Shown: positions 41,580 to 50,684, counted from the first letter of the stretch. The stretch is 64,000 nucleotides of DNA from JAWLHU01 sp041690255 (GCA_041690255.1 JAWLHU010000001.1:434001-498000); one strand, 5' to 3'. Notes: generated from the sequence alone by a model not told the origin. Translations and numbers: made by a program.

Positions 41580-42602
41580 ATGGCTGGGCTCACCTTTGCG
41601 CTGCCACCCGAGCTGAACGCCACAGCCCCGCCCGAGCGGCGTGGGCTCCGGCGGGACCATGTTCGGCTGTTGGTGCTCGACCGGAAGACCGGGGCTGCAA
41701 GCCATTCCCGCTTTGACCATCTGGGCGACTACCTGTGCCCGGGCGATCTGCTGGTCCTGAACAACAGCCGGACCCTGCCGGCGGTCCTACCAGCACAAGG
41801 GCCGGACGGGGCGCCAGTGGAGGTGCGATTGGCCCACCGGTTGGGGCCCGACCGCTGGCGGGCGCTGCTGGTCTCTCCGGCGGACCTGCGTACCGGGCTG
41901 CGGTTCGCTCTACCGGAAGGGCTCTATGCCATGGTGGAGGAGCACTCTGATCATGAGCCGCTCTCGGTGATCCGCTTCTCCCGCTCGGGCCTTGCGCTCT
42001 CCGACACGCTCTACCGCATCGGCCAGCCCGTGCGCTATGAGTATATCCACGAGGCGTGGGACCTGGACTACTACCAGACCGTCTTCGCCTCGGTGCCCGG
42101 CTCGGTGGAGATGCCCTCCGCCGGGCGGGCCTTCACCTGGGAGATGCTGCTCCGCCTTCGCCGGAAGGGGGTGGGCGTCGCCTTCCTCTCGCTGCACGCC
42201 GGCCTGAGCTACTTCCTGGATGACCGTTGGGTGAAGGATCCTCGCTACACGCCGGAGGAGTATCGGATCCCGGCGGAGACGGCGGAGGCGATCCACCGGG
42301 CCAGGCGGACTGGGGGGCGGGTGATTGCCGTGGGCACGACCGTGGTGCGGGCGCTCGAGAGTGCAGCCCTGGCTGGTGGTGAGATACAGGCCCAGACAGG
42401 ATGGGCTTCGCTCTTCATTCGGCAGGGCTTTCCGCTCCAGGTGGTGAATGGCCTGATTACCGGGTTGCACGAACCGGAAGCGACCCATTTGGATCTCCTC
42501 TCGGCCTTTATCGATCCGCGGCGGTTGCGGGAAGGCTATCAGGAGGCGATCGAACTGGGGTACCTCTGGCACGAGTTCGGGGACACAAATCTGATCCTAT
42601 AG
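41580..42602 (+). CDS. QueA-like SAM:tRNA ribosyltransferase-isomerase family protein
   Basis: A 340-aa protein of the QueA fold. QueA transfers the ribose of SAM to a 7-deazaguanine base in tRNA for queuosine. The general plan is present: LLVLDRKTG, GDLLVLNNSRTLPA, the EYRIPAETAEAI helix and RVIAVGTTVVRALESA. The signature blocks differ, however: EMPSAGRAF instead of the usual AAPTAGLHF, and LHAGLSYF instead of LHVGAGTF. No other queuosine genes are near. A divergent paralogue with another substrate is likely. Confidence 0.8.
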   Translation: MAGLTFALPPELNATAPPERRGLRRDHVRLLVLDRKTGAASHSRFDHLGDYLCPGDLLVLNNSRTLPAVLPAQGPDGAPVEVRLAHRLGPDRWRALLVSPADLRTGLRFALPEGLYAMVEEHSDHEPLSVIRFSRSGLALSDTLYRIGQPVRYEYIHEAWDLDYYQTVFASVPGSVEMPSAGRAFTWEMLLRLRRKGVGVAFLSLHAGLSYFLDDRWVKDPRYTPEEYRIPAETAEAIHRARRTGGRVIAVGTTVVRALESAALAGGEIQAQTGWASLFIRQGFPLQVVNGLITGLHEPEATHLDLLSAFIDPRRLREGYQEAIELGYLWHEFGDTNLIL

Positions 42603-42614
42603 GAGGCACTGGAC

Positions 42615-42977
42615 GTGCACGTGCATCACGTAGGCATTATGGTCAAGGAGATCGAGCGGTCGATCGCCTGGTACGAGCGGATGCTGGGGCTGAAACTGGC
42701 CGGGCGGCACGAGTTGGGGCGCACCCGGATCGCGTTTATGGATACCGGCAACGCACTGCTGGAGTTGATCCAGAAGGAGGGGACCTTCCCCCTCGAGGGT
42801 GTGGTGAACCACGTCGCCTTTCAGGTAGATGATCTTTCCGCCACCATCGCCCACCTGCGGGCAGAAGGGGTGGAACTGGGGGATGCGAAACCCCGCTCCA
42901 TTTGGGATGGTGGCCAGGTCTTCTTCTTCGACGGGCCGGATGGCGAAACGCTGGAACTCTTCCAGCCGGGGCGATAA
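42615..42977 (+). CDS. VOC/glyoxalase family protein
   Basis: A 120-aa vicinal-oxygen-chelate protein with two beta-alpha-beta-beta-beta units. His5 in HVHHVGIMV, Glu near 50 in LLELIQ, His near 66 in VVNHVAFQV and the C-terminal Glu in GETLELFQ are the four expected metal ligands. GTG 42615 is 8 bases after AGGAGG. It resembles methylmalonyl-CoA epimerase or lactoylglutathione lyase; which one cannot be told. 12 bases after the QueA-like gene. Confidence 0.85.
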   Translation: MHVHHVGIMVKEIERSIAWYERMLGLKLAGRHELGRTRIAFMDTGNALLELIQKEGTFPLEGVVNHVAFQVDDLSATIAHLRAEGVELGDAKPRSIWDGGQVFFFDGPDGETLELFQPGR

Positions 42978-43059
42978 ACGAGAGGTGAACAGGCAAGCCT
43001 ATCCAGGAGTCTCATGGGGTAGATGAGTGCTTCTCGTAACGCCTGAGGAGGTACGCAGC

Positions 43060-43902
43060 ATGGAGAAGGCTTTCTGGATGGGGATCAAAGAGCAGGAGGG
43101 AGCGGTCCCCGAGGGGTACACGGCGATCCAGCTCCTGCCCGAACTGATGGCGGGACTCGGCTCGCTCGACCCTGAACTGCGGGACGGACTCTGTTTTGAG
43201 ATCCTCGCCTACTGGATCGGGGAGGGCCGGTTCACCGACGGTGAGGTGCAGCAGATCACGGAGCAGTTGCTGGCCAACCTGCGGGTAGGCATCGGTGAGG
43301 GGGAGAACGATCAGGTCTTCCTCCGGACCTTCTCCGTGCTGGTGCTGGCCTACGGTGTGGTCCCGTACGACCGGCAGAAGGGCGTCTTGCCCGAGGGCCT
43401 CCGCCGCCGGATCCTGGATGAGGGGCTCCGGTACCTGGCCGACGAGCAGGATCTGCGTGGCTATGCCCCCGACAAGGGTTGGGCACATTCGGTGGCACAC
43501 ACCGCCGATCTCCTCCGAGAGGTGGCGGCTCACGCGGCCTTCGGGGCGGAGGACCTGGAGCGCATTCTCTACGGGATCGGGGAGAAGGTGCTGGCGCCTA
43601 CGCACTACGCCCTGATCGACAATGAGGATGGCCGGCTGGTTCGGGCTGTCATGAAGGTGTTGCACAGGGAACTGGTGCCGCTGGAGCGGCTGGTCGCCTG
43701 GGTGGCATCAATCGGGGGTGAGGAGCCTCGACACAAGGCGTACGTGGCGGGCCGCGACAACGCTCGCTACCACAACGTCCGCGCCTTCCTCAAAGCGCTC
43801 CATGTTTTCCTCTCGCACCCAGAGATGCCGTTAGCGACCCGTGAGGTGTTGCAGCCAGCGGTCTACCAGGCGCTCAAGTCCTTCACCCCCTGGGGGATGT
43901 AG
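43060..43902 (+). CDS. DUF2785 domain protein
   Basis: A 280-aa all-alpha protein. ATG 43060 is 8 bases after GAGGAGG; an in-frame GTG or ATG upstream at 43027 lacks it. The GYAPDKGWAHSVAHTADLLREVAAH segment and the HEAT-like helix pairs match DUF2785, whose function is unknown. Monocistronic or at the end of the SDR run; a terminator follows. Confidence 0.85.
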   Translation: MEKAFWMGIKEQEGAVPEGYTAIQLLPELMAGLGSLDPELRDGLCFEILAYWIGEGRFTDGEVQQITEQLLANLRVGIGEGENDQVFLRTFSVLVLAYGVVPYDRQKGVLPEGLRRRILDEGLRYLADEQDLRGYAPDKGWAHSVAHTADLLREVAAHAAFGAEDLERILYGIGEKVLAPTHYALIDNEDGRLVRAVMKVLHRELVPLERLVAWVASIGGEEPRHKAYVAGRDNARYHNVRAFLKALHVFLSHPEMPLATREVLQPAVYQALKSFTPWGM

Positions 43903-43944
43903 CCAGTAGTCGACCTGCCCTGGACTGTCCCAGGGATGAGAAGA

Positions 43945-43970
43945 CCCCACCTCCCGATGCGGGGGTGGGG
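43945..43970. terminator. Terminator between DUF2785 and MFS genes
   Basis: CCCCACCTCCCG pairs with CGGGGGTGGGG around ATG (one wobble), followed by TTGT; converging genes on both sides. Confidence 0.75.
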
Positions 43971-43978
43971 TTGTGGCG

Positions 43979-45205
43979 TTAGTCCTGCCCTATTTGGGGG
44001 GCGACCTGGCGGGTGAGGACCCCCGCCGAGAGCGACCAGAAGAGGGAGAAGAGCAGGGCGACTGTGAACATGGCCGCCCCGCTGACGTACGGCAGGGTAA
44101 GGCCCACCTTGTATAGCGTGCCGCCCAGCACGGGGCCGCCAATCCGTCCCAGGGAGTCGAAGGAGTCCATGAGCCCGATCGCCACCCCTTGTCCGCCGGG
44201 CGCCCGGCGGGAGATCAGGGCTGAGTTGGCCGGGCGGGCCAGGCCGGTACCGGCAGCCAGGACGCAGATTGCCAGGGTGGCCGTAACCGGCGAGTGGCTG
44301 AAGGCGACCCCGAGCATGCCTGCGGCGCCCAGGAGCAGGCCTACCAGGGTCATGCGGGCCTCGCCGAGCCGCTTCTGCATCTTTCCGACCAGGAAGCCCT
44401 GGACGAACGAGGCGACCACGCCCATGATCGCAAAGACCCAGCCGACCTGGCTGGATTCCAACTGCAGGCGGTCGGCGGCGAAGAAGCCAAAGGTGACCTC
44501 GATACCGGTCATACCGAGCGAGAGGGCGAGGGTGACGCCGAAGAGGGCGGCGATCTCCCAGGAGAAGGCGGACCAGCGGGAGCCCTTGCCCTCCTGGTGA
44601 CCGGTGCGGGCCTCCGGCGGCAGTGACTCGGGCAGCAGCAGGGCCACGCCCAGCAGGTTCAGGGCGGCGAGGCCGGCGCTGACGAAGAAGGGGAGGGCGA
44701 GGAAGATATTGCCCAGCAGGCCGCCAATCCCCGGGCCGATGATCACGCCCAGGCCGAAAGCGGCGCCGATCAGGCCCATACCCTTGGCTCGCTCCTCCGG
44801 CGGGGTGATGTCGGCTATGTAGGCCATCGCGGTGGGCAGAGCGGCGGCGGAGAGTACACCGGCCAGGCCACGGGCGAGAAAGAGCATCCAGATGCTGGTG
44901 GCGAGGCCAAAGAGGGTCTGTCCGAGGATAAAACCGACCAGGCCGATCATGAGGACCGGGCGGCGGCCTACACGGTCCGAGAGCCGGCCCCAGAGCGGAG
45001 CGAAGATGAACTGCATGAACGAGTAAATGGCCGTAATAAAGCCCATGGTCCGGGCGTCGGCACCGAACTGCTTGACGTAATACGGCTCCACGGGGAAGAG
45101 GACCGAAAAGCCGATCATGATCATCAGCACGACGCCAAAGAGGAGGAGCAGCGCCTGCTTCCGCCGCTCGGGTGGGAGATTGGTCGCGAGGTTCGTTCTC
45201 TCCAT
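43979..45205 (-). CDS. MFS transporter, DHA1 drug-exporter type
   Basis: A 408-aa major facilitator with 12 predicted helices. The loop 2-3 signature GRLSDRVGRRPVLMIGL and the helix 5 antiporter motif GLIGAAFGLGVIIGPGIGGLLG mark a proton-driven exporter of the TetA-like group. ATG 45205. It follows a padR gene with 69 bases between, and both are minus-strand, so PadR-controlled drug or metabolite export is likely. Substrate unknown. Confidence 0.92.
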   Translation of the reverse strand: MERTNLATNLPPERRKQALLLLFGVVLMIMIGFSVLFPVEPYYVKQFGADARTMGFITAIYSFMQFIFAPLWGRLSDRVGRRPVLMIGLVGFILGQTLFGLATSIWMLFLARGLAGVLSAAALPTAMAYIADITPPEERAKGMGLIGAAFGLGVIIGPGIGGLLGNIFLALPFFVSAGLAALNLLGVALLLPESLPPEARTGHQEGKGSRWSAFSWEIAALFGVTLALSLGMTGIEVTFGFFAADRLQLESSQVGWVFAIMGVVASFVQGFLVGKMQKRLGEARMTLVGLLLGAAGMLGVAFSHSPVTATLAICVLAAGTGLARPANSALISRRAPGGQGVAIGLMDSFDSLGRIGGPVLGGTLYKVGLTLPYVSGAAMFTVALLFSLFWSLSAGVLTRQVAPQIGQD

Positions 45206-45274
45206 CAGTCTATCCTACCCTTTCACTCGAATCGTTCGGGTACTCCTGGAGGTGGGCCGCCTAGGCGCAACTGG

Positions 45275-45799
45275 TCACCTCGGTTTCCGGCTCTGGAGTT
45301 TCTGGATCAATGATTCGTACCATGTGATCTCCATGGCCAGCCGTGCCGCCACATGCTGGATCGCCAGATCGATAGTCGAGTCCGGTCCGTGGCTCGGGGC
45401 ATGCCTGTAACTTCGCAGGTGGTTCTTCAGCCCATCAACCTTCTCGGTCAGTAAGCGGCACGCCTCGCCGGGCGGCAGCCAGTCGAGGAACATGAGGCCG
45501 GTAAGGCTGGCCGAGCCGAGCGGGTCTGAATCGGTCAGACTCTCCCGGAGCAGTGCAGCGAACGCCTCCTCGCCGGCAGGCGTCAGGCTGTAAATCCGGC
45601 GCGGTGGTCGCCCCTCGTCCTGCTCCAGGCGGACAGCGACCAGCTCCTGCTCCTCCATGCGCTTCAGTTCATAGTAGACCGTCGGCTTCTTGAGCGTGGT
45701 CAGGTTGGCCAGGTTTCGGTCGATAAAGTCCATGAGCTGGTAGCCGTGCTGCTCCTGAGATTTGAGCAGGCCGAGCAGCAGTAGACGGTTCTGCTCCAA
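45275..45799 (-). CDS. PadR family transcriptional regulator
   Basis: A 174-aa repressor with PadR winged helix at residues 1-80 (LLGLLKSQEQHGYQLMDFID, PTVYYELKRMEEQELV, RRIYSLTPAGEEAF) and the C-terminal helical Vir_act_alpha_C-like domain. TTG 45799 is 7 bases after GGAGGGGG at 45807-45814; a longer ATG frame at 45826 would bypass this SD. It is just upstream of the MFS gene. The palindrome 45854-45870 lies 55 bases before it. Confidence 0.88.
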   Translation of the reverse strand: MEQNRLLLLGLLKSQEQHGYQLMDFIDRNLANLTTLKKPTVYYELKRMEEQELVAVRLEQDEGRPPRRIYSLTPAGEEAFAALLRESLTDSDPLGSASLTGLMFLDWLPPGEACRLLTEKVDGLKNHLRSYRHAPSHGPDSTIDLAIQHVAARLAMEITWYESLIQKLQSRKPR

Positions 45800-45847
45800 C
45801 GAGATACCCCCTCCAGTACCATACATCCCCTACAATAACGGTCAGGG

Positions 45848-45870
45848 TTCGACTAGTCAAGGTTTGACTA
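45848..45870. promoter_or_regulatory. Inverted repeat, probable PadR operator
   Basis: TAGTCAA-GGT-TTGACTA is a perfect palindrome at 45854-45870; a GACTAGTC palindrome overlaps its left end (45851-45858). It stands in the divergent region before the padR-MFS pair and the DUF885 gene. Confidence 0.65.
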
Positions 45871-45930
45871 AGGGGCTTTTCGGCAAACGAATCGCCTGCC
45901 ATAATGAAGGAAACGAGAGGAGGCACTCCG

Positions 45931-47136
45931 ATGGACTGGGCGAGGGAGTACGTGCTTCTGGCGCTCCGGATGGAGAAGCTGTTTCCAGGCTTGATCGATG
46001 GCTACTTCGGCCCTGCGGCCCTGAGGGAGCAGGCGGATGGCGAGGCTGCCCCCGCCCCGGCTGACGTGTTGAAGGCGGTCGCTGCTCTGGCTGATGCGCT
46101 CCCCACGCAGGGGTTCGAGCCTGGCCGGCAGGTCTATCTGGCCAAGCAGGTCCGGGCACTGGAGACGATCGCCCGGAAGCTGAACGGCGAATCGTTCGCT
46201 CTGACGGACGAGGTCCAGCGCTGCTTCGATATCACCCCTGAGTGGACGCCGGAGGCCCAGTTCGAGGAGGCGCTGGCGCTCTACGAGCAGGCGCTCCCCG
46301 GCGCCGGCAGCCTGGCGGACCGCTTCCATGCCCACAGGAGCCGGTACGAACTCCGCCCGGATCAGGCCCACCTGGTTCAGGGAATCATGGAGCAGATTAT
46401 GGCCGAGGTCCGGCAGCGGACCCTTGGCTTCATTGACCTGCCCGAGGGTGAGGGTGTGGAGATCTGCACGGTCACCCAGCAGCCCTGGGGCGCCTACAAC
46501 TGGTACCTGGGCGGCTATCGCTCCCGCATCGAACTGAACGTGGATCTGCCGATCAGCCTGAGCGGCCTGGTCGACATGATGGCCCACGAGGGCTACCCGG
46601 GGCACCATGCGGAGCACCTTCTGAAGGAGAAGCTGCTCTATCGCGACCGGGGTTACCTGGAGCACTCGATCCTGCTGATCAACACGCCGGAGTGCGTGAT
46701 CTCAGAGGGGATCGCCACCACCGCGGTGGAGATGCTCTTCGCTCCGGGCGAGGCGGAGCGCTGGCTTGCCGAGCATATCTACCCGCTGGCCGGGATCAGC
46801 CCCGATGGTGCCGACCTTGCGAAGGTGAACCGGGCCTCGGGCCTCATGGCCGGCGCCCGAGGCAACGCTGCCTTCATGCTCCACGAGGAAGGGCGGCCCG
46901 AAGATGAGGTGGTCCAGTACCTTATGAAGTATACCCTGGTCCCAGAGGAGCGGGCACGCAAGTCGCTTCAGTTTATCAAATCGCCGCTCTGGCGGGCCTA
47001 TATCTTCACGTACTTCTACGGCAAGCGGCTGATCCATCCGCTGGTGCAGGGATCGGACCGGCTGGCCACCTTCCGTCGCCTGCTGACCGAGCAGGTGTAC
47101 CCGTCGCTCCTGGTGGAGTGGGCAGCCCGCTCCTGA
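45931..47136 (+). CDS. DUF885-type metallopeptidase-like protein
   Basis: A 401-aa cytoplasmic protein. HEGYPGHH at 219-226 is the zinc motif of DUF885 and related carboxypeptidase-like enzymes, with a downstream EGIATTAVEML segment giving the third ligand. ATG 45931 is 7 bases after GAGAGGAGG. Shorter than typical secreted DUF885 proteins and without a signal peptide. Substrate unknown. Divergent from the padR-MFS pair, whose operator region it shares. Confidence 0.85.
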   Translation: MDWAREYVLLALRMEKLFPGLIDGYFGPAALREQADGEAAPAPADVLKAVAALADALPTQGFEPGRQVYLAKQVRALETIARKLNGESFALTDEVQRCFDITPEWTPEAQFEEALALYEQALPGAGSLADRFHAHRSRYELRPDQAHLVQGIMEQIMAEVRQRTLGFIDLPEGEGVEICTVTQQPWGAYNWYLGGYRSRIELNVDLPISLSGLVDMMAHEGYPGHHAEHLLKEKLLYRDRGYLEHSILLINTPECVISEGIATTAVEMLFAPGEAERWLAEHIYPLAGISPDGADLAKVNRASGLMAGARGNAAFMLHEEGRPEDEVVQYLMKYTLVPEERARKSLQFIKSPLWRAYIFTYFYGKRLIHPLVQGSDRLATFRRLLTEQVYPSLLVEWAARS

Positions 47137-47159
47137 GCCGGCGTCATGGGTAAAGCGAA

Positions 47160-47191
47160 CGCCCTCCAGCCATCTGGCCGGAGGGCGTTTT
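47160..47191 (+). terminator. Intrinsic terminator after the DUF885 gene
   Basis: CGCCCTCC pairs with GGAGGGCG around AGCCATCTGGCC, followed by TTTTCT. Confidence 0.85.
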
Positions 47192-47740
47192 CTAGTCGAG
47201 CAGGGGGAGGAGCAGTGTCCAGGTCAACCAGCCCAGGGCCATACCCGTGAGCCAGCCGGCGAAGACGTCAACCGGGTAGTGATGCCCCACGTGAATCCGG
47301 CTCCAGCCGATCAGGGCAGCGAGCAGGAGCAGGGCGGGCCCGGCCCACGAAGGCCCGCCAAGTCTGTGCAGGGCGAGGGCCAGGAAGGTGGCGGCGGCGA
47401 AGGAGGAGAGGGTGTGGCCCGACAGGAAGCTGTACGAGCCCGGCAGCGGGAGCAGCAGGCGGGTCTCGGGCAGGGTGATCGGCGGCCGGGGGCGCTTGAA
47501 GGCGATCTTAATCAGGCTGTCCAAAATACCGGTCAGAATCACCAGACCGATCATGACAAGGCCGGTCAGCCGCCAGGCGGGCAGGTGACGTCCCACCCCC
47601 ACAACCGTCAGGGCGATGAGGATCCAGACCGCTCCGGCCCATCCGGCGAGGGTTAGAAAGCGGGCCGAGCCATCGAGCAGGAGGGAGCGCTCCGCCAGAC
47701 CGTTGAGAAACCGAAACAACATAACGTCGAGGTTATTCAT
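47192..47740 (-). CDS. PAP2 family membrane phosphatase
   Basis: A 182-aa integral membrane lipid phosphatase with about six helices. The three motifs are present: KIAFKRPRP (about 78-86), SGH (107-109) and SRIHVGHHYPVD (147-158). The family dephosphorylates phosphatidate or undecaprenyl diphosphate at the outer face. I prefer ATG 47740, 9 bases after AGGATG; 47749 is possible. Minus strand, downstream of the next gene in the same direction with a 42-base gap. Confidence 0.9.
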   Translation of the reverse strand: MNNLDVMLFRFLNGLAERSLLLDGSARFLTLAGWAGAVWILIALTVVGVGRHLPAWRLTGLVMIGLVILTGILDSLIKIAFKRPRPPITLPETRLLLPLPGSYSFLSGHTLSSFAAATFLALALHRLGGPSWAGPALLLLAALIGWSRIHVGHHYPVDVFAGWLTGMALGWLTWTLLLPLLD

Positions 47741-47782
47741 AGGTTTCATCCTACATGAACCGAGGTGATCGGGCAAGGGTTA

Positions 47783-48520
47783 TCAACCTGCCTGTCCCTT
47801 GTTCGGCTGGGTGCCCAGAAGGGCTTCGAGCAAGGCGCGGGTCTTCGCCATGAAGCCATCTTCGTAGAAGCCGGAGAGAGCCGCCATTGCGAAGATCACC
47901 AGGCTGCGCTGCTCGCCCAGGGCGGTGTCGTTATCCTGCACGTTGAGCAGGCCGGCCTGCACAAGCAGGAAGATCACGGCCCCGACAAAAGCGCCGCGCA
48001 GGGGCTTCGTGTAGTGGTCGACCAGCACCGGGTAGGAGAGCGACCCATTCATGTACCGCTGACCGATATCGATCAGGGTGGCCACACTGCTGCCAATGGC
48101 GCCCCACAAGCCCGCAACCACCACCATTCCAATGTAGATGGCGGTCCGCTCCATGGGTGAGATGCTTACACCGGTGCCCATCTCCTGGTAATAGAGCAGG
48201 AGTGCATGGATCGCGACCGCGGCCAGAGCGATCAGGCCGGTCACTGCGGACATGGAGCGCACCGCCTTCATGACGGCCTGGCGGGGCATGAGCAACTCCT
48301 GGAACTCGGTCTGCAGGACTTGGAGCCATGCTGACCAGCCCTTCAGGTCCTGGTCCGCCGGATTCTGGTCGGGTGCGCTCAGGAGGGTGATCAGGCTCCC
48401 CAGGCTCTGCTGCAACTCCTCCTGACGGCTCTTCGCCTGCTGGCTGGGCGGGCTCCAGGCTCCCATGGCCTCCTGAAGCCCTCTTGCCGATGCCAGCAAC
48501 GTGGTCAGATCCTCTGCCAC
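47783..48520 (-). CDS. Membrane protein with N-terminal helical domain
   Basis: A 245-aa protein of unknown function. GTG 48520 is 6 bases after GGGGAGAG; a longer TTG frame exists. Residues 1-90 form soluble helices (Gln-rich, KSRQEELQQSLG). Four hydrophobic segments follow at about 92-112, 128-150, 176-198 and 209-225. No family recognised. It is divergent from the HAD gene across a 130-bp region with a perfect hairpin at 48571. Confidence 0.7.
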   Translation of the reverse strand: MAEDLTTLLASARGLQEAMGAWSPPSQQAKSRQEELQQSLGSLITLLSAPDQNPADQDLKGWSAWLQVLQTEFQELLMPRQAVMKAVRSMSAVTGLIALAAVAIHALLLYYQEMGTGVSISPMERTAIYIGMVVVAGLWGAIGSSVATLIDIGQRYMNGSLSYPVLVDHYTKPLRGAFVGAVIFLLVQAGLLNVQDNDTALGEQRSLVIFAMAALSGFYEDGFMAKTRALLEALLGTQPNKGQAG

Positions 48521-48570
48521 CAGTCGCTCTCCCCTCTCCCACAACGATGATCCTTACTTAACCGTGTAGA

Positions 48571-48590
48571 CGAAAAAGTCCTCTTTTTCG
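48571..48590. promoter_or_regulatory. 20-bp hairpin in a divergent promoter region
   Basis: CGAAAAAG-TCCT-CTTTTTCG, a perfect palindrome between the membrane protein and the HAD gene. It could be an operator for both or an attenuator; no T-run beyond its own arm. Confidence 0.4.
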
Positions 48591-48653
48591 ACGGGTTTGA
48601 TGGTTCGCGAGTTGTGTTATCATGAAGGCATATTCAGGAGTGGGGGCGGTCTC

Positions 48654-49439
48654 GTGGTCAAGGCGATTCTCTTTGATTTAGATGAGACAATCATTCTGGA
48701 TGAGCCCGTGCTGCTGGACGCGTTCCGTGCCGCCGCCGATCTGGCCGAGCCCCTGGGGGCTGACACGGCCCGCCTGGCAGCGACGGCCTGGCAGGTAGCG
48801 CGCCGCCTCTGGGCTGATAGTCCGCATTTCGCCTACTGCGACCGGATCGGTCACAGTGCGGGGGAGGGGCTTTGGGCCCGTTACGACGCGGGCGAGCACG
48901 AGGCGATTGCCGGCCTGCGGGCCTGGGCGCCGGGCTACCGGGTGGCCGTATGGCAGTGGGCGCTGGCAGAGCAGGGACTGGCCAGCGATCCTCTCCCGGC
49001 AGCGATGGCGGAGCGGTTTTTTCAGGCTCGCCGCCGCTATCCCCGCTTTCCTGAGATCGATCCGTTGCTGAGTGCGCTGCGGAAGCGAGGCTACCTCCTG
49101 GGGATCGTGACCAACGGCGTGCCGGACCTGCAGCGAGAGAAGATTGCCGGATGCGGGGTGGCCCACCTCTTCCACGCCTCCGTCGTCTCCGGCGAGGTCG
49201 ATACCGGCAAGCCCCACCCGGGCATCTTCCTGCACATCTGCCGAGAGCTGGGCGTGGACCCGGGGGAGTGCGTCATGGTCGGGGACAACCCGGGGCGGGA
49301 CGTGGCCGGTGCGAGGGCGGCGGGCATGCGCTCGGTCTGGGTGCAGCGGCATGGGCGGACCCCGGACCCCCGACATCCAGCGGACCTCACCTGCACCGAC
49401 CTGTCGGCCATGCTGCCGTGGCTGGAAGGGTTGCGGTAG
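48654..49439 (+). CDS. HAD family hydrolase
   Basis: A 261-aa phosphatase of the HAD superfamily, similar to YjjG/HAD-IA pyrimidine-nucleotidases. The nucleophile motif is FDLDET at 7-12, TNGVPDLQREKI is motif II, Lys in TGKPHPGIF is motif III, and MVGDNPGRDVAGA is motif IV. Start GTG 48654 places the first strand correctly; the SD is poor. Substrate unknown. Confidence 0.9.
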   Translation: MVKAILFDLDETIILDEPVLLDAFRAAADLAEPLGADTARLAATAWQVARRLWADSPHFAYCDRIGHSAGEGLWARYDAGEHEAIAGLRAWAPGYRVAVWQWALAEQGLASDPLPAAMAERFFQARRRYPRFPEIDPLLSALRKRGYLLGIVTNGVPDLQREKIAGCGVAHLFHASVVSGEVDTGKPHPGIFLHICRELGVDPGECVMVGDNPGRDVAGARAAGMRSVWVQRHGRTPDPRHPADLTCTDLSAMLPWLEGLR

Positions 49440-49461
49440 CCACTTTCCTCTCACACAGGCC

Positions 49462-49493
49462 GAGCCCCGCCATCAACCGGAATGGCGGGGCTC
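49462..49493. terminator. Bidirectional terminator
   Basis: GAGCCCCGCCAT pairs perfectly with ATGGCGGGGCTC between the HAD gene and the converging membrane-protein gene. Confidence 0.8.
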
Positions 49494-49511
49494 TCGCTCC
49501 TCATATGTCGC

Positions 49512-50684
49512 TCAGTGTTCGGATATGCCAAACCAGACTCGTGTGATGCCGGGGATCATGGTCGGATCGGTCGGTAGGACGTCCACAAGCCGCCATGGGT
49601 GCCGATCGACCAGTTCGGCCATCCAGTCGCCGCAAAGCCGCGCCTTTACCCCCTCGAGGATCGCCTTCGCCTTCCAGCAGGTGTCGCAGTGCTCCGGCAG
49701 CTTGAAGAGGTAGAAGGCCGCCAAGCGGTCGTGATCCTGCTGGCCCTGCTCGATCCTCGGGTCCAGGACATCGCAGATCCGGCTCTTGGGGTCGGGCAGG
49801 TCATCGGCGGCAGTCCGGAACTGTTCCAGGGAACGGCGGCGCAGCGCCCGCACGTAGTCGAAGAAGTTCAGTCCCTCTTTGAACGGCCGGAACCAGGTCA
49901 GGTACCAGAGGATGGGGAGCGCCAGGAGGAAGGGGAGGCTCCAGGGCACGGCGGATCCGTACACCGCGTTCAGCGGACCGGTGGCCATGAGCAGCAGGTT
50001 GAGTGCGCCCCAGCCCAGCACCCAGGCCAACGCCTTCTCGTGGTTGGCGTGGACCCCTGAGAGGGCGTGGTTCAGATCGCCTTCTCGCCGTTGGACCTCG
50101 CCCTCGATCATCTCCGTGGACGTCCGGATCTCATTGACGAGGATGATCTGGCGGCTCTCCAGGTCGGCGGGCTCCCGGACCAGGAGCATGGCCGAGAGGG
50201 CGTCGGCTTCGGCCCCGGCGCAGAGCGGGTCAGCTATCCCGCTCAACTGGTGGAGCGCCTCGAACGCCAGCAGGCGGGCGGCGTTCGCGTCGTCGACCAT
50301 GGCCATCTGCGAGCGAATCAGGGTGTGCACCCCCAACGCCCAGGACGCGAGCGCTACCGGGGTGCCGCCCTTGCCGTGATGCAGCCGAGAGAGGGCAATC
50401 TCGCACTCCCGCAGGGCGTCGTTGTAGCGCTGCAGGGCAACGCGAGGCTCCCGGGCACCAGCTGCGCGCTGACAATGGCCATGGACCGCCAGCAGATGGC
50501 CGAGAATTACGGAAATGTCGTCGGGGCGGGCCGGCGTCTGCAGGAGGGTCTCCGAGAGATGCTGTACCGCAGCGATCCCTTCTGCCGACGGGGTTTCGAT
50601 CCAGGGGGCTGTGAAGAGCCCCCTGGCCGTACGCTCGGCAAAGGGGTCCTTCCATAGGGTAGCGGGCACGGAGACGTGCGACAT
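49512..50684 (-). CDS. Membrane protein of unknown function with TPR-like N-terminus
   Basis: A 390-aa protein. ATG 50684 follows AAGGGAGC; an in-frame ATG at 50717 has no SD. Residues 30-190 are amphipathic helices resembling tetratricopeptide-type repeats (ALQRYNDALRECEIALSRLH). Two membrane helices lie near 236-256 and 264-282. The C-terminal half carries CDTC and a final HPWRLVDVLPTDPTMIPGIT. No family recognised. Single gene. Confidence 0.72.
   Translation of the reverse strand: MSHVSVPATLWKDPFAERTARGLFTAPWIETPSAEGIAAVQHLSETLLQTPARPDDISVILGHLLAVHGHCQRAAGAREPRVALQRYNDALRECEIALSRLHHGKGGTPVALASWALGVHTLIRSQMAMVDDANAARLLAFEALHQLSGIADPLCAGAEADALSAMLLVREPADLESRQIILVNEIRTSTEMIEGEVQRREGDLNHALSGVHANHEKALAWVLGWGALNLLLMATGPLNAVYGSAVPWSLPFLLALPILWYLTWFRPFKEGLNFFDYVRALRRRSLEQFRTAADDLPDPKSRICDVLDPRIEQGQQDHDRLAAFYLFKLPEHCDTCWKAKAILEGVKARLCGDWMAELVDRHPWRLVDVLPTDPTMIPGITRVWFGISEH

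Noticed and set aside
48597..48623. Promoter TTGATG...TATCAT before the HAD gene
   Set aside because: Spacing of 15 bases is short and the GTG start lies close; not reported as a feature.
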